Positions 7,567 to 14,417 of a DNA stretch of 34,430 nt are shown here, piece by piece. The DNA is taken from positions 1-34,430 of the forward strand of contig JAHQWY010000003.1 of assembly GCA_029856445.1 (NCBI GenBank), given 5' to 3'. Source of the stretch: Promethearchaeia archaeon. GTDB taxonomy: Archaea > Asgardarchaeota > Lokiarchaeia > Sigyniarchaeales > SOKP01. The translations under genes were made by a program, and so were the position numbers. Each line of letters starts with the position of its first letter. Within the stretch, counting starts at the first letter, position 1. The notes under the pieces are model-generated. The model saw only the letters and a list, made by a program, of their open reading frames with translations. It did not search any database and had not been told where the DNA came from.

Positions 7567-8382
7567 ATGTTTCACAAAGAACTAGGAATTATTGGTATTG
7601 GCAAAATTGGGACTGCCCTTTTGAGAGTATTAACTAATTCTAAAGCAATAGATACGGAAAAAATTATTATATATGATATCGATCAAGAACTTCTTCAAAA
7701 CAGAAGTAAAGAATTAAAAGTTGATTTTGCTGAAAGTAGTAAAACATTAGTTAAAGAAGCTAAATATATACTTATTGCTGTATTACCACAGGTAATCGAT
7801 GAGGTTTTAAAAGAAATTGGCTCATTGATTACAAGTGATCACGTAATAATTACAATTGCTGCGGGAATTTCAATAAACCATGTTAGTAAATATATCGACA
7901 AACAAGTGGGTATTATTAGAATTATGACCAATACTCCCCTATTAGTAAAAGCTGCTGCCTCAGCAATCTCATCTAATGAACATATAAAGCAACAGGAATT
8001 AGATTTTGTAAAGAGGTTGTTCAATGAACTTGGTATTATTGTAGAATTAGAGGAAAAACATTTGGATGCGGTCACAGGGTTATCAGGAAGCGGACCTGCT
8101 TATTTATTTATTATTATTGAAGCTTTAGCTGATGGGGGTGTAAAAATGGGACTACCGAGGGCAATATCGCTGAAATTAGCCGCTCAAATGGTGTTAGGTG
8201 CAGCAAAATTAGTGTTAGAGACTAATAAACATCCAGGAGAATTGAAAGATATGGTTGCAACACCGGGGGGTACAACCATTACAGCTATCCATGAAATTGA
8301 ATCCGCTAAATTAAGGGCTACACTTATAAGAGCAGTAGAAGCAGCAACATTAAAATCAAAATCTATGAATGAGAATGCTTAA
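7567..8382 (+). CDS. proC: pyrroline-5-carboxylate reductase
   Basis: This enzyme catalyses the last step of proline synthesis, NAD(P)H-dependent reduction of 1-pyrroline-5-carboxylate. The 271-residue protein starts with a Rossmann GIIGIGKIGTAL. The C-terminal P5CR signature is present: GLSGSGPAYLFIIIEALADGG, then VATPGGTTITAIHEIE. The length is normal. The 3' end overlaps the convergent pantoate kinase gene by 20 bases. No other proline gene is in view. Confidence 0.96.
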   Translation: MFHKELGIIGIGKIGTALLRVLTNSKAIDTEKIIIYDIDQELLQNRSKELKVDFAESSKTLVKEAKYILIAVLPQVIDEVLKEIGSLITSDHVIITIAAGISINHVSKYIDKQVGIIRIMTNTPLLVKAAASAISSNEHIKQQELDFVKRLFNELGIIVELEEKHLDAVTGLSGSGPAYLFIIIEALADGGVKMGLPRAISLKLAAQMVLGAAKLVLETNKHPGELKDMVATPGGTTITAIHEIESAKLRATLIRAVEAATLKSKSMNENA

Positions 8383-9346
8383 CTTTTTCGTCACTTACAA
8401 AACAAGGCCCTTTTCTATTAATTGATGTATTAAAAACTCTTATTTCTGGTTTGTAAGTCTCAAAAATTTCTCTAACCTCTCTTTCATTATCTTCTTTGCA
8501 AATCGCGTAAACAGATCTTCCTAATTGGTTCATGCTTGCGCCTAAAATCTTCAAATTATTTAGCTCTTTTATTAAGTCTTCGATTTTATTTAACTCAAGA
8601 ATCTTGAGCATTTCAGTTTCATCTACAAACTCAATTGAAGCTTTAATAAATGATTTTATATTTCTTTCTTTCAATAATTTTGCTTGAGCTCTTCTACCGG
8701 CTCTTTTAATTTTTAAATTTAATATTGGATCTGTTAAAATGGATTTGGTATGTATCATCCCAAAAGAACCACATACAATTTTTAAATTTGGAGGAAATTT
8801 AATACTTTCAGACACGCATGGATAACCTGGTTCTTTAAGGATACATAATCCACCACGCAATTGCCCACAAACTGTACCTAATCCCGTACGCTTTACAACC
8901 TCTGCAATGTGAGCAATTCTTCCTTTTTCAGTAATTGATAAATTTAAATTTAAAGCTTTATTCAAACCATAAATGGTACCCAATGCTCCAGAACCACTTG
9001 CTCCATATCCACATCCAACGGGTAAATCAAAATTATGAAAAATACTGATTTTTTTTGGACATGTTAATAATTTTTTAACGTTTTCATAGATATGGTATGT
9101 GGTTTCGGCCTTATCATCAACTTTTTCATTATTAATAAATACTCTTATTACATTATTTTCATGTTTTTCTAAATCTTTAATTAAAACAGTGGTTCTTCCC
9201 ACTGCACTTAAATTAAAACCAGCACCTCTTGAACCAATTCTTTCTGGATTTTTTATGCTTGTACCATCAATCTCATCAACAATTTCAAAAAAACCAGAGA
9301 TTCTATGAGGTACTTCATAAATTACTTCTCTTTTATTGGGAACCAT
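8363..9346 (-). CDS. pantoate kinase (GHMP family)
   Basis: Pantoate kinase makes 4-phosphopantoate in the archaeal CoA pathway, replacing the bacterial order of steps. The 327-residue protein has the GHMP layout: RISGFFEIVDE near the start, SRGAGFNLSAVG, the phosphate loop LPVGCGYGASGSGALG (about 109-124), then GTVCGQLRGGLCI and a C-terminal GASMNQLGRSVYAI. Its pathway partners, the ligase (30368) and ketopantoate reductase (32806), are in the same window. The last 20 bases overlap the end of proC. Confidence 0.93.
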   Translation of the reverse strand: MVPNKREVIYEVPHRISGFFEIVDEIDGTSIKNPERIGSRGAGFNLSAVGRTTVLIKDLEKHENNVIRVFINNEKVDDKAETTYHIYENVKKLLTCPKKISIFHNFDLPVGCGYGASGSGALGTIYGLNKALNLNLSITEKGRIAHIAEVVKRTGLGTVCGQLRGGLCILKEPGYPCVSESIKFPPNLKIVCGSFGMIHTKSILTDPILNLKIKRAGRRAQAKLLKERNIKSFIKASIEFVDETEMLKILELNKIEDLIKELNNLKILGASMNQLGRSVYAICKEDNEREVREIFETYKPEIRVFNTSINRKGPCFVSDEKVKHSHS

Positions 9347-9376
9347 ATATCTAAGTAAATTAATTTATTAAATCAT

Positions 9377-9386
9377 CTATATATTA
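9377..9386 (+). promoter_or_regulatory. TATA box for UMP kinase
   Basis: CTATATATTA is centred about 33 bases before the ATG at 9415. The predicted transcript start falls after an in-frame TTG at 9400, which argues for the ATG as start and a nearly leaderless mRNA. Confidence 0.5.
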
Positions 9387-9414
9387 TTACATAAAAATAT
9401 TGAATGAAAATCTT

Positions 9415-10125
9415 ATGAAAGGAAATGTTGTTATAAAGATTGGTGGATCTTTACTATTTACTGAGAATAAAAAAATTAATTCAAATGAAATAGCTAAATT
9501 TTGCAGAATTTTAAAAAATAAAAAATTCACAGGAAAACTTGTTGTTATTTGCGGAGGAGGATTACTTGCAAGAGAATACATAGATGCAGTTCGATCGTTT
9601 AATGGATCAGAAGCTTTATGTGATACTTTTGGAATAGAAATTTCCCGGATTAATTCTAAATTATTAATCGCTTCCTTTCAAGATTTTGCATATCCTTTAG
9701 TGCCAAGTTCAATTGAAGAGCTTTCTAAAGCTTTACTTTTTGAGAAAATAATAGTAATGGGAGGATTACAACCAGGTCAATCAACCACTTCTGTAGCATT
9801 AGAAGTTGCTGAATTTATTGGGGCAGAGAATGTAATAGTTCTTACTGATGTAGAAGGCATATACGATAAAGATCCTAAAAAATTTACAGATGCAAAATTG
9901 CTTAAAAATCTCCACTATGATCAATTGAGGGAACTATTATTAGAAATGACTAATGATAAACAAGCTGCTGCAGGGGAGTATCGAATTTTTGACACAGTTT
10001 CTTTACAAATTCTAAAACGTAGTGATATCAGAGTTATAGTCATGTCAGGGAAAGATTTAAACAACTTTAGTAAGTTTTGGGACGGAGAAAAAGACATAAA
10101 TGGTACAGTAATCTCAAAGAAATAG
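9415..10125 (+). CDS. pyrH: UMP kinase, archaeal type
   Basis: UMP kinase phosphorylates UMP to UDP. The 236-residue amino-acid-kinase fold shows KIGGSLLF at the N-terminus, VVICGGGLLAREYIDAVRSF, FGIEISRINSKLLIAS, and the archaeal PyrH segment VMGGLQPGQSTTSVALEVAEF followed by LTDVEGIYDKDPK. The family usually has THPGHTT where this has LQPGQSTT, a mild deviation. Related kinases such as MfnE and isopentenyl phosphate kinase lack this run of motifs. I prefer ATG 9415 to TTG 9400 because MKGNVVIKIGG matches the family start and the promoter position. Confidence 0.88.
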   Translation: MKGNVVIKIGGSLLFTENKKINSNEIAKFCRILKNKKFTGKLVVICGGGLLAREYIDAVRSFNGSEALCDTFGIEISRINSKLLIASFQDFAYPLVPSSIEELSKALLFEKIIVMGGLQPGQSTTSVALEVAEFIGAENVIVLTDVEGIYDKDPKKFTDAKLLKNLHYDQLRELLLEMTNDKQAAAGEYRIFDTVSLQILKRSDIRVIVMSGKDLNNFSKFWDGEKDINGTVISKK

Positions 10126-10202
10126 AGAAATCATAAAATATTTTAACTAATAAATTTTTATAAAAATTATTTATGGATTAGCATAAATAATTGGAAAATA
10201 AA

Positions 10203-10442
10203 ATGTCTCAATCTTCATGGAAGGATCAAATAAAAAAGAAATGGGGACCTCATAGCCATTGTCCTATTTGTGGTAAGGCTATGTCAACAGATAAAAAATT
10301 CTGTAGTCAGAATTGTAGAGATAATATGGTAGAACGTGAAAGAAAACAAAAGAAAAAGGGACGATTTCAATGTGTGTTTTTAATAGTAATGATGGTTGCT
10401 ATGATGTTATTTATGTTCATACTACCTTTAATCGGTAGTTAG
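10203..10442 (+). CDS. DUF2116-type zinc-ribbon membrane protein
   Basis: This 79-residue protein has a zinc knuckle CPIC...FCSQNC (about 20-38), a basic linker RERKQKKKGR and one C-terminal membrane helix, VFLIVMMVAMMLFMFILPLI. This matches the small archaeal DUF2116 architecture of a cytosolic zinc site anchored by a tail helix. A tail anchor of this kind is a plausible GET3 client, and a GET3 gene lies at 27939-28931, but the link is inference. ATG 10203 is chosen over TTG 10191. Confidence 0.8.
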   Translation: MSQSSWKDQIKKKWGPHSHCPICGKAMSTDKKFCSQNCRDNMVERERKQKKKGRFQCVFLIVMMVAMMLFMFILPLIGS

Positions 10443-10483
10443 GGAAGATTAGGCTCCAAATTAATCTCTTTAATTTTTCTTAT

Positions 10484-10527
10484 AATAATCTGATCCTAAC
10501 GTTTAAACAATTCCCAATAATCTGATC
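10484..10527 (+). repeat. 12-bp direct repeat pair
   Basis: AATAATCTGATC occurs at 10484-10495 and again at 10516-10527, 32 bp apart, just past the tRNA-Leu 3' end. Function unknown. It was considered as a guide RNA because of the two CTGA boxes, but no C box accompanies them. Confidence 0.4.
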
Positions 10528-10559
10528 TGGCTTTATAATTTTAAATGCAGAGAGAGGGA

Positions 10560-10598
10560 TTTCCAAAGGTTGCGAAAAGCCACAATATACCTGCCTTA
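10560..10598 (-). other. tRNA-Leu intron 2 (39 nt, T loop, 59/60)
   Basis: The T stem is the outer helix. Central helix TTCA/TGGA has four pairs, one of them a wobble. The bulges AAT and AAT are cut after the second base, and the inner helix is AAGG/CCTT. The spliced T loop is TTCAAAT. The layout is identical to that of the tRNA-Asn intron. Confidence 0.87.
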
Positions 10599-10643
10599 TT
10601 TGAACCCCCGTAGGCCTATGCCAATGGATCTTGAGTCCATCAC

Positions 10644-10668
10644 CGCAAATCGCTTGTATCATAACAAG
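10644..10668 (-). other. tRNA-Leu intron 1 (25 nt, D loop)
   Basis: Needed to bring the 5' D stem ACC to its partner GGT with a 13-nt D loop. Only two registers fit (10645-10669 or 10644-10668). The second gives a relaxed bulge-helix-bulge with central helix TCAA/TTTG (one mismatch) and inner helix TTGTT/AGCGA with two wobbles. The exact ends are uncertain by one base. Confidence 0.75.
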
Positions 10669-10720
10669 CTTTGACCGGGCTTGGTTATCTCTGCATTTTG
10701 AAATAATAATGACATGAAAG

Positions 10721-10727
10721 ATATAAA
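10721..10727 (-). promoter_or_regulatory. TATA box for tRNA-Leu
   Basis: Minus-strand TTTATAT lies 27-33 bases before the tRNA 5' end, standard archaeal spacing. Confidence 0.55.
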
Positions 10728-10766
10728 CCTTACCTTTTTTTGTTAAAAAGCAATCAACAAATATAA

Positions 10767-11129
10767 TTATTCTTTTTTCCTTACCTCATCTAAAACTTCG
10801 TTTATAAAATTAACTAAGGGTTTAATAATATCTTCCTCCTTCTCTCTATTTCTCAGAAATAAAAGGAGTAAGACAGGAGCCTCTAATACTTTGGAAGCTT
10901 TTTCAGCAATTATCGTACTTAATAATTTACTATTCATACCAAATAAATTATATGATGCTGTAGGTGATCTAATCCCCTCAACTACAGGAGGGCTCCCTAA
11001 AGTAACATTTCCTATTCCTAAATCCCGCTGATCAGAGATAAGTAACAAAAAACTCTTAAATAATTTGAAAAGATTTAAATAAATTATATTGTCATTAATT
11101 TCTATATTTCGTTCTGCCAATAATTTCAT
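10767..11129 (-). CDS. small protein, possible PAC3/PAC4-like proteasome chaperone
   Basis: 120 residues, no membrane helix although rich in Leu and Ile. The order of segments is a short helix, a strand FLLLISD, a strand LGIGNVTLGSP, a loop ending SPTASYNLFG, a helix KLLSTIIAEKASKVLEA, a strand VLLLLFL and a final helix. This order and the strand-GxP...LFG-helix-strand pattern resemble eukaryotic PSMG4/PSMG3 20S assembly chaperones, small beta-sandwich/helix proteins. I cannot run a profile search, so treat this as a hypothesis. A PAC2-family chaperone is encoded 3.3 kb away. If the homology fails, it is a hypothetical protein. Confidence 0.6.
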   Translation of the reverse strand: MKLLAERNIEINDNIIYLNLFKLFKSFLLLISDQRDLGIGNVTLGSPPVVEGIRSPTASYNLFGMNSKLLSTIIAEKASKVLEAPVLLLLFLRNREKEEDIIKPLVNFINEVLDEVRKKE

Positions 11130-11194
11130 TAATTTATCAAATATTCTTCTAATTCCGTTTTAAATGATGTGTTCAATATCTGAAGCAAAAAAAA

Positions 11195-11701
11195 TTAATC
11201 TGAGGAAATTACTACATCAGAAATTCTTTGTCTTCTAATATCAAAATCATGATCTAAATGAATTGTTATACAATGAAGATCTTTTTTTTCAAGATTTTTA
11301 TGAACATAACTTACAGGGACAACGGGTAATTCTGATTCATTAACTATTTTTTTTGGAACGGGAATAAGAATAACTGCTTCACATCTCTCACAATTAACTA
11401 AAACTACTTTCACATCAGGAGATTCAATTTTCTTATACCTTTTTAGAACATCTGGAGCTAGATCTGGAGAATCTATCGATATTTTATCTTTCTTCTTTGG
11501 GGGTTCAGGAACAGAGGGGATATGAAGATCTTTGTGTTCCTTTGTTGAATAATCTGGTTGCTCAACAATTTTTTTTGGTTTTGAATCAGTGTTTTTTGCA
11601 TCAACCTCTTTCAATTTTACTCCTCCCTGCTTTTTAGAATCATTTCGTTTATGTCTTTTTCCCTTCTTATCTAAATTTTTATCCGTTTCCAAAATTGTCA
11701 C
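11195..11701 (-). CDS. unknown protein with disordered N-terminus and Cys/His C-terminal domain
   Basis: 168 residues. Residues 1-85 are Lys/Asp/Pro-rich and look disordered. The C-terminal ~75 residues form a compact domain with CERC, a Val/Pro-rich strand pair (ILIPVPKKIV, LPVVPVSYVH), then DLHCITIHLDHDFDIRRQR. The pattern CxxC...H...HCxxxHxDHDFDIRR suggests a metal site or a conserved interaction surface. I do not recognise the family. It is 116 bases downstream of the Roadblock gene on the same strand and 65 bases upstream of the PAC4-like gene, so the three may be co-transcribed and functionally tied. Confidence 0.7.
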   Translation of the reverse strand: MTILETDKNLDKKGKRHKRNDSKKQGGVKLKEVDAKNTDSKPKKIVEQPDYSTKEHKDLHIPSVPEPPKKKDKISIDSPDLAPDVLKRYKKIESPDVKVVLVNCERCEAVILIPVPKKIVNESELPVVPVSYVHKNLEKKDLHCITIHLDHDFDIRRQRISDVVISSD

Positions 11702-11817
11702 TACTAGAATATATTTCAGATTTAACTAATTATATCATATCTGAAATAATAAAAAAGTTTTGACAAAAAATCTATTATTTTTTAATAATTTGTTCAAGGT
11801 TTATATTAAAGTAAAAT

Positions 11818-12453
11818 TTAAACGCCAAAAATTTGTCGTAATTCATTATATATTTTTGATAAATCAGAAATGATTTGAGCATTATTTTGTTGAAGATAAT
11901 AACTTACATATCCAGCTAAGCCCTCACTATCCTTTATCCAATCTAAGAAGGTTTTAATCTCGCCTTGTAGTTGTGGATCTATACTAGGGGCTCCACCAAC
12001 GGCAGCTGTTCCAACAGTAGTCGAAGTTCCTCCCATTTGGGATGCTTTTTGACCTAATTGAGCACTTGAATCCATATATGGTCCTTGTGATCTCATAGAT
12101 CCAACAGCCCTTTGTACATCCATTATTGCCCCACGAGCATCCCCATCTGGCTGAAGATAGCAAATAAGTTTATGTTCATCATCCTTTGCAGCGCAAATAC
12201 TTCCTTCGCCTTTTAAAGATATCGCGACCATACGTTCAGTCTCCATCTGCAATATCGAATATTTTACTCCTGAAACCATAATAAATTGAGCATTTTGACC
12301 CATCCAACTTGATACTACTCTATCAACATCTCCACTAATATCCCAGTTGTCTGTGCTATATATAATTTGTTTCCCTTTAATTACTGTTGCTGCTATAATG
12401 TTAGGATCTGATTGCATTAAATTATATACTGCGGTTGCAGGATCTACTGGCAT
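11818..12453 (-). CDS. Roadblock/LC7-domain protein with C-terminal helical extension
   Basis: A 211-residue protein. Residues 1-100 fit the Roadblock fold: an N-terminal helix, then strands IIAATVIKGKQIIYST, FIMVSGVKYSILQME, ERMVAISLKG and HKLICYLQPDG. A Gly/Ser/Thr-rich flexible linker (about 125-150, with GGTSTTVGTAAVGGAP) leads to a helical C-terminus, about 155-211. Roadblock proteins dimerise and regulate Ras-like GTPases (MglB, Ragulator) or dynein. They are expanded in Asgard archaea. A divergent GTPase is encoded at 473-997, but no direct link is shown. The long linker and added helical domain are the notable feature. A clear Shine-Dalgarno precedes the start. Confidence 0.87.
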   Translation of the reverse strand: MPVDPATAVYNLMQSDPNIIAATVIKGKQIIYSTDNWDISGDVDRVVSSWMGQNAQFIMVSGVKYSILQMETERMVAISLKGEGSICAAKDDEHKLICYLQPDGDARGAIMDVQRAVGSMRSQGPYMDSSAQLGQKASQMGGTSTTVGTAAVGGAPSIDPQLQGEIKTFLDWIKDSEGLAGYVSYYLQQNNAQIISDLSKIYNELRQIFGV

Positions 12454-12458
12454 CTTTT

Positions 12459-12464
12459 TCTCCT
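12459..12464 (-). promoter_or_regulatory. Shine-Dalgarno of the Roadblock gene
   Basis: Minus-strand AGGAGA, five bases before the ATG at 12453. One of few good ribosome-binding sites in the window; it suggests strong translation. Confidence 0.6.
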
Positions 12465-12573
12465 TTTTTATGGTTTTGTTATAGACTTGTAAAAATTAGC
12501 GAAATTACATTTTATTATAAAATAATTATAAACTGATTTTTTAAAAATTTATCTATAACATTAATATAGCATT

Positions 12574-13038
12574 TTATTTCTTTTTTTTAATATTTATTTT
12601 GCCAAATTTTGGTTTATTATACAATTTATATTTATCAGAATTTTCTTGGTTTTTTTCTTGATATCCTAATTCAAAATTTAGTTTATTTTTATCGAAATTA
12701 TGGTGCAAATCATCTCGATTTCTCATATTTTTGAGGTGATCATTAAGATTTTTGGGATTTTTGAATAATTTTCCACAAGCAGGACAACTTGGTGACTCCT
12801 TTTCTAGAAGTCCTTTAGGCGTTGTAACAATGACAGGAAAATCCTTTTTTACTACGGGTTGACCTTTAGTATACCGACAAAAATGTTTAACCAATTTTCC
12901 ATATGGGGGATAATTAAAAAAAATCTTACTTCCATGCCGGCATTCCCAATATAATACATCTGCACCACATTTTGAGCATTTTGTTTGAAAAGATCGAAGA
13001 TAACAATGTTTTCCGTGTGATTTATAATAATGTCGCAT
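12574..13038 (-). CDS. zinc-finger protein (CxxC/C2H2-type)
   Basis: 154 residues. The N-terminal half has CSKCGADVLYWEC..HG with a further His and Cys (KHFCRY), a zinc-ribbon-like site. The second half has SCPACGKLFKNPKNLNDHL..HH, a C2H2-like finger. The C-terminal ~50 residues are Lys/Asn-rich and probably disordered, ending in a Lys tract. Likely a nucleic-acid-binding protein, but its target is unknown. It stands upstream of the Roadblock gene (120-base gap) and divergent from TFB. Confidence 0.75.
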   Translation of the reverse strand: MRHYYKSHGKHCYLRSFQTKCSKCGADVLYWECRHGSKIFFNYPPYGKLVKHFCRYTKGQPVVKKDFPVIVTTPKGLLEKESPSCPACGKLFKNPKNLNDHLKNMRNRDDLHHNFDKNKLNFELGYQEKNQENSDKYKLYNKPKFGKINIKKKK

Positions 13039-13138
13039 TATATTAAGAGAAAGAACAAACTTATTAAAATGTTTCGATCTATAGTGAAAACCAAAAATTA
13101 AAAATTAAGATCATTATTAATGGATAAATCCTCAAAAC

Positions 13139-13156
13139 GCAAATATTTATATTTGC
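13139..13156 (+). promoter_or_regulatory. 18-bp palindrome over the TFB TATA region
   Basis: GCAAATAT-TT-ATATTTGC is a perfect inverted repeat with 8-bp arms, and the TTTATA element lies in its centre. It is 42 bases upstream of the annotated TFB start. It looks like an operator placed on the TATA box. Because it is AT-rich, chance cannot be excluded. Confidence 0.5.
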
Positions 13157-13197
13157 AAGATTAATTATGAGAATTAAAGAATAGAATTTTTAAAGGG

Positions 13198-14136
13198 TTG
13201 AATTTGGTGGATCTTTCAATACCTCAAAAAAATTTAAATTTATGCCCAGAATGTGGTAACAAAAATTTAATCTCTGACGATACACGCGGTGAGGTTGTTT
13301 GCAATGATTGTGGTTTAGTTTTAAGCCAAAGAGTCATAGATTCTGGCCCTGAATGGCGAGCATTCACTTCTGAAGAGGCAAATAGGAAAGTTAGAGTTGG
13401 AGCACCTACAACTTTAACTCTCCATGATAAAGGATTAAGTACTATGATAGGTTGGAAGAATAAGGATGCTTTCGGGAAAACAATCAGTCCAAAAATGAAA
13501 GCTGAGGTCTATCGTTTAAGGAAATGGCATGTCAGAACCCGAACTAATAAATCTATTGATAGAAACCTAGCATATGCTATGAATGAATTAGATCGATTTG
13601 CTTCACAACTTAATCTTTCTAAAGACATTAAGGAATCTGCAGCTCACATCTACAGAAAAATGGCGAATAAAAATTTAATCAGAGGGAGATCGATTGAAGC
13701 AATGTTGATTGCATCCATTTACCTATCCTGTAGACTAAATAATATACCAAAAACTCTCGATGATTTTATAGAATTTGCTTCAGTTGACAAAAAAAAGATC
13801 GCACGATGTTATAGACTTATACTAAATGAGCTTAAATTAAACATACATGTTTCTTCTCCGATAAATTTCATCCCTCGATTTTGTGCTGATTTAAAATTAT
13901 CTGGTAGAACTCAAAACAGAGCTGCATCGATTCTAGAGCTTGCTAAAATGCATCGAATTACAGCAGGAAAGGCTCCAACCGGTTTAGCAGGTGCAGCATT
14001 ATATGTTGCTGCGATACAAGAAGGAGAAAGGCGAACTCAAAAAGAGATTTCAATCACAGCAGGAGTTACTGAAGCAACCATCCGAAATAGATACAAAGAA
14101 TTAGTAAATCATTTGAAATTCAATTTAAACGTTTAA
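13198..14136 (+). CDS. tfb: transcription initiation factor TFB (TFIIB)
   Basis: TFB bridges TBP-bound promoter DNA and RNA polymerase. The 312-residue protein has an N-terminal zinc ribbon (CPECG...CNDCG, about 17-37), the B-reader region GPEWRAF, a B-linker and two cyclin repeats (about 115-200 and 210-305), the second with GLAGAALYVAA and a helix-turn-helix QKEISITAGVTEATIRNRY. The length is standard. The start is TTG at 13198; TTG 13204 and GTG 13207 are alternatives, and no ATG fits. A palindrome overlaps the promoter. Confidence 0.96.
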   Translation: MNLVDLSIPQKNLNLCPECGNKNLISDDTRGEVVCNDCGLVLSQRVIDSGPEWRAFTSEEANRKVRVGAPTTLTLHDKGLSTMIGWKNKDAFGKTISPKMKAEVYRLRKWHVRTRTNKSIDRNLAYAMNELDRFASQLNLSKDIKESAAHIYRKMANKNLIRGRSIEAMLIASIYLSCRLNNIPKTLDDFIEFASVDKKKIARCYRLILNELKLNIHVSSPINFIPRFCADLKLSGRTQNRAASILELAKMHRITAGKAPTGLAGAALYVAAIQEGERRTQKEISITAGVTEATIRNRYKELVNHLKFNLNV

Positions 14137-14169
14137 TAAAGGACCAATAATTTTAGAAAATGTTTAATT

Positions 14170-14319
14170 TTAACGAACTTTAATTCGTTTTATTACATCT
14201 GGTCTTTTCTTATATAAAATCCGAAATCCACAGTGAGAACATTTAATACCTGGAAGTGCGCTCAATTCTTTTTTACTTACTTCTTTCCCGCAACTCTTTC
14301 TAGCACACACATATTTCAT
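14170..14319 (-). CDS. rpoP: RNA polymerase subunit P (RPB12-like)
   Basis: A 49-residue protein, MKYVCARKSCGKEV at the start. The zinc ribbon uses the Cys in YVCARKSC and CSHCGFRILYKKRP, the hallmark of RpoP/RPC10, and the protein ends in a basic RIKVR tail. RpoP is a small, essential archaeal RNA polymerase subunit. It lies 98 bases downstream of the PAC2-family gene on the same strand and is convergent with TFB. Confidence 0.95.
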   Translation of the reverse strand: MKYVCARKSCGKEVSKKELSALPGIKCSHCGFRILYKKRPDVIKRIKVR

Positions 14320-14417
14320 ATTATATTCAAATATTTTATGATTAAAATATTTTTTGCTTAAGAACAGTAAAATTGAAAAATTTAATGAAAAAGAAGTTGA
14401 TTATAAATTATTAGGTA

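Larger units (their letters stand above)
10546..10694 (-). tRNA. tRNA-Leu (anticodon CAA), two introns
   Basis: A class II tRNA on the minus strand. Acceptor GCAGAGA (10694-10688) pairs with TCTCTGC (10553-10547), discriminator A at 10546. The D stem is ACC/GGT. The anticodon arm is ATGGA-CTCAAGA-TCCAT with anticodon CAA (10633-10631). The long variable arm is 10623-10610. T stem GGGGG/CCCTC has one G-U pair. The DNA is 149 nt. Removing 25 nt from the D loop and 39 nt from the T loop leaves a normal-size tRNA-Leu of 85 nt. CCA is not encoded and the anticodon loop is uninterrupted. Confidence 0.93.

Noticed and set aside
9415..10125. MfnE, because MfnB is nearby
   Set aside because: The motif run (CGGGLLAREYI, FGIEISRINSK, DVEGIYDKDPK) fits archaeal UMP kinase.
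10484..10527. Box C/D guide RNA
   Set aside because: Two CTGA boxes are present, but no C or C' box (RTGATGA) with the right spacing was found on either strand.
10480..10662. 60-codon minus-strand frame
   Set aside because: It runs through tRNA-Leu and its introns; the RNA gene explains the sequence.
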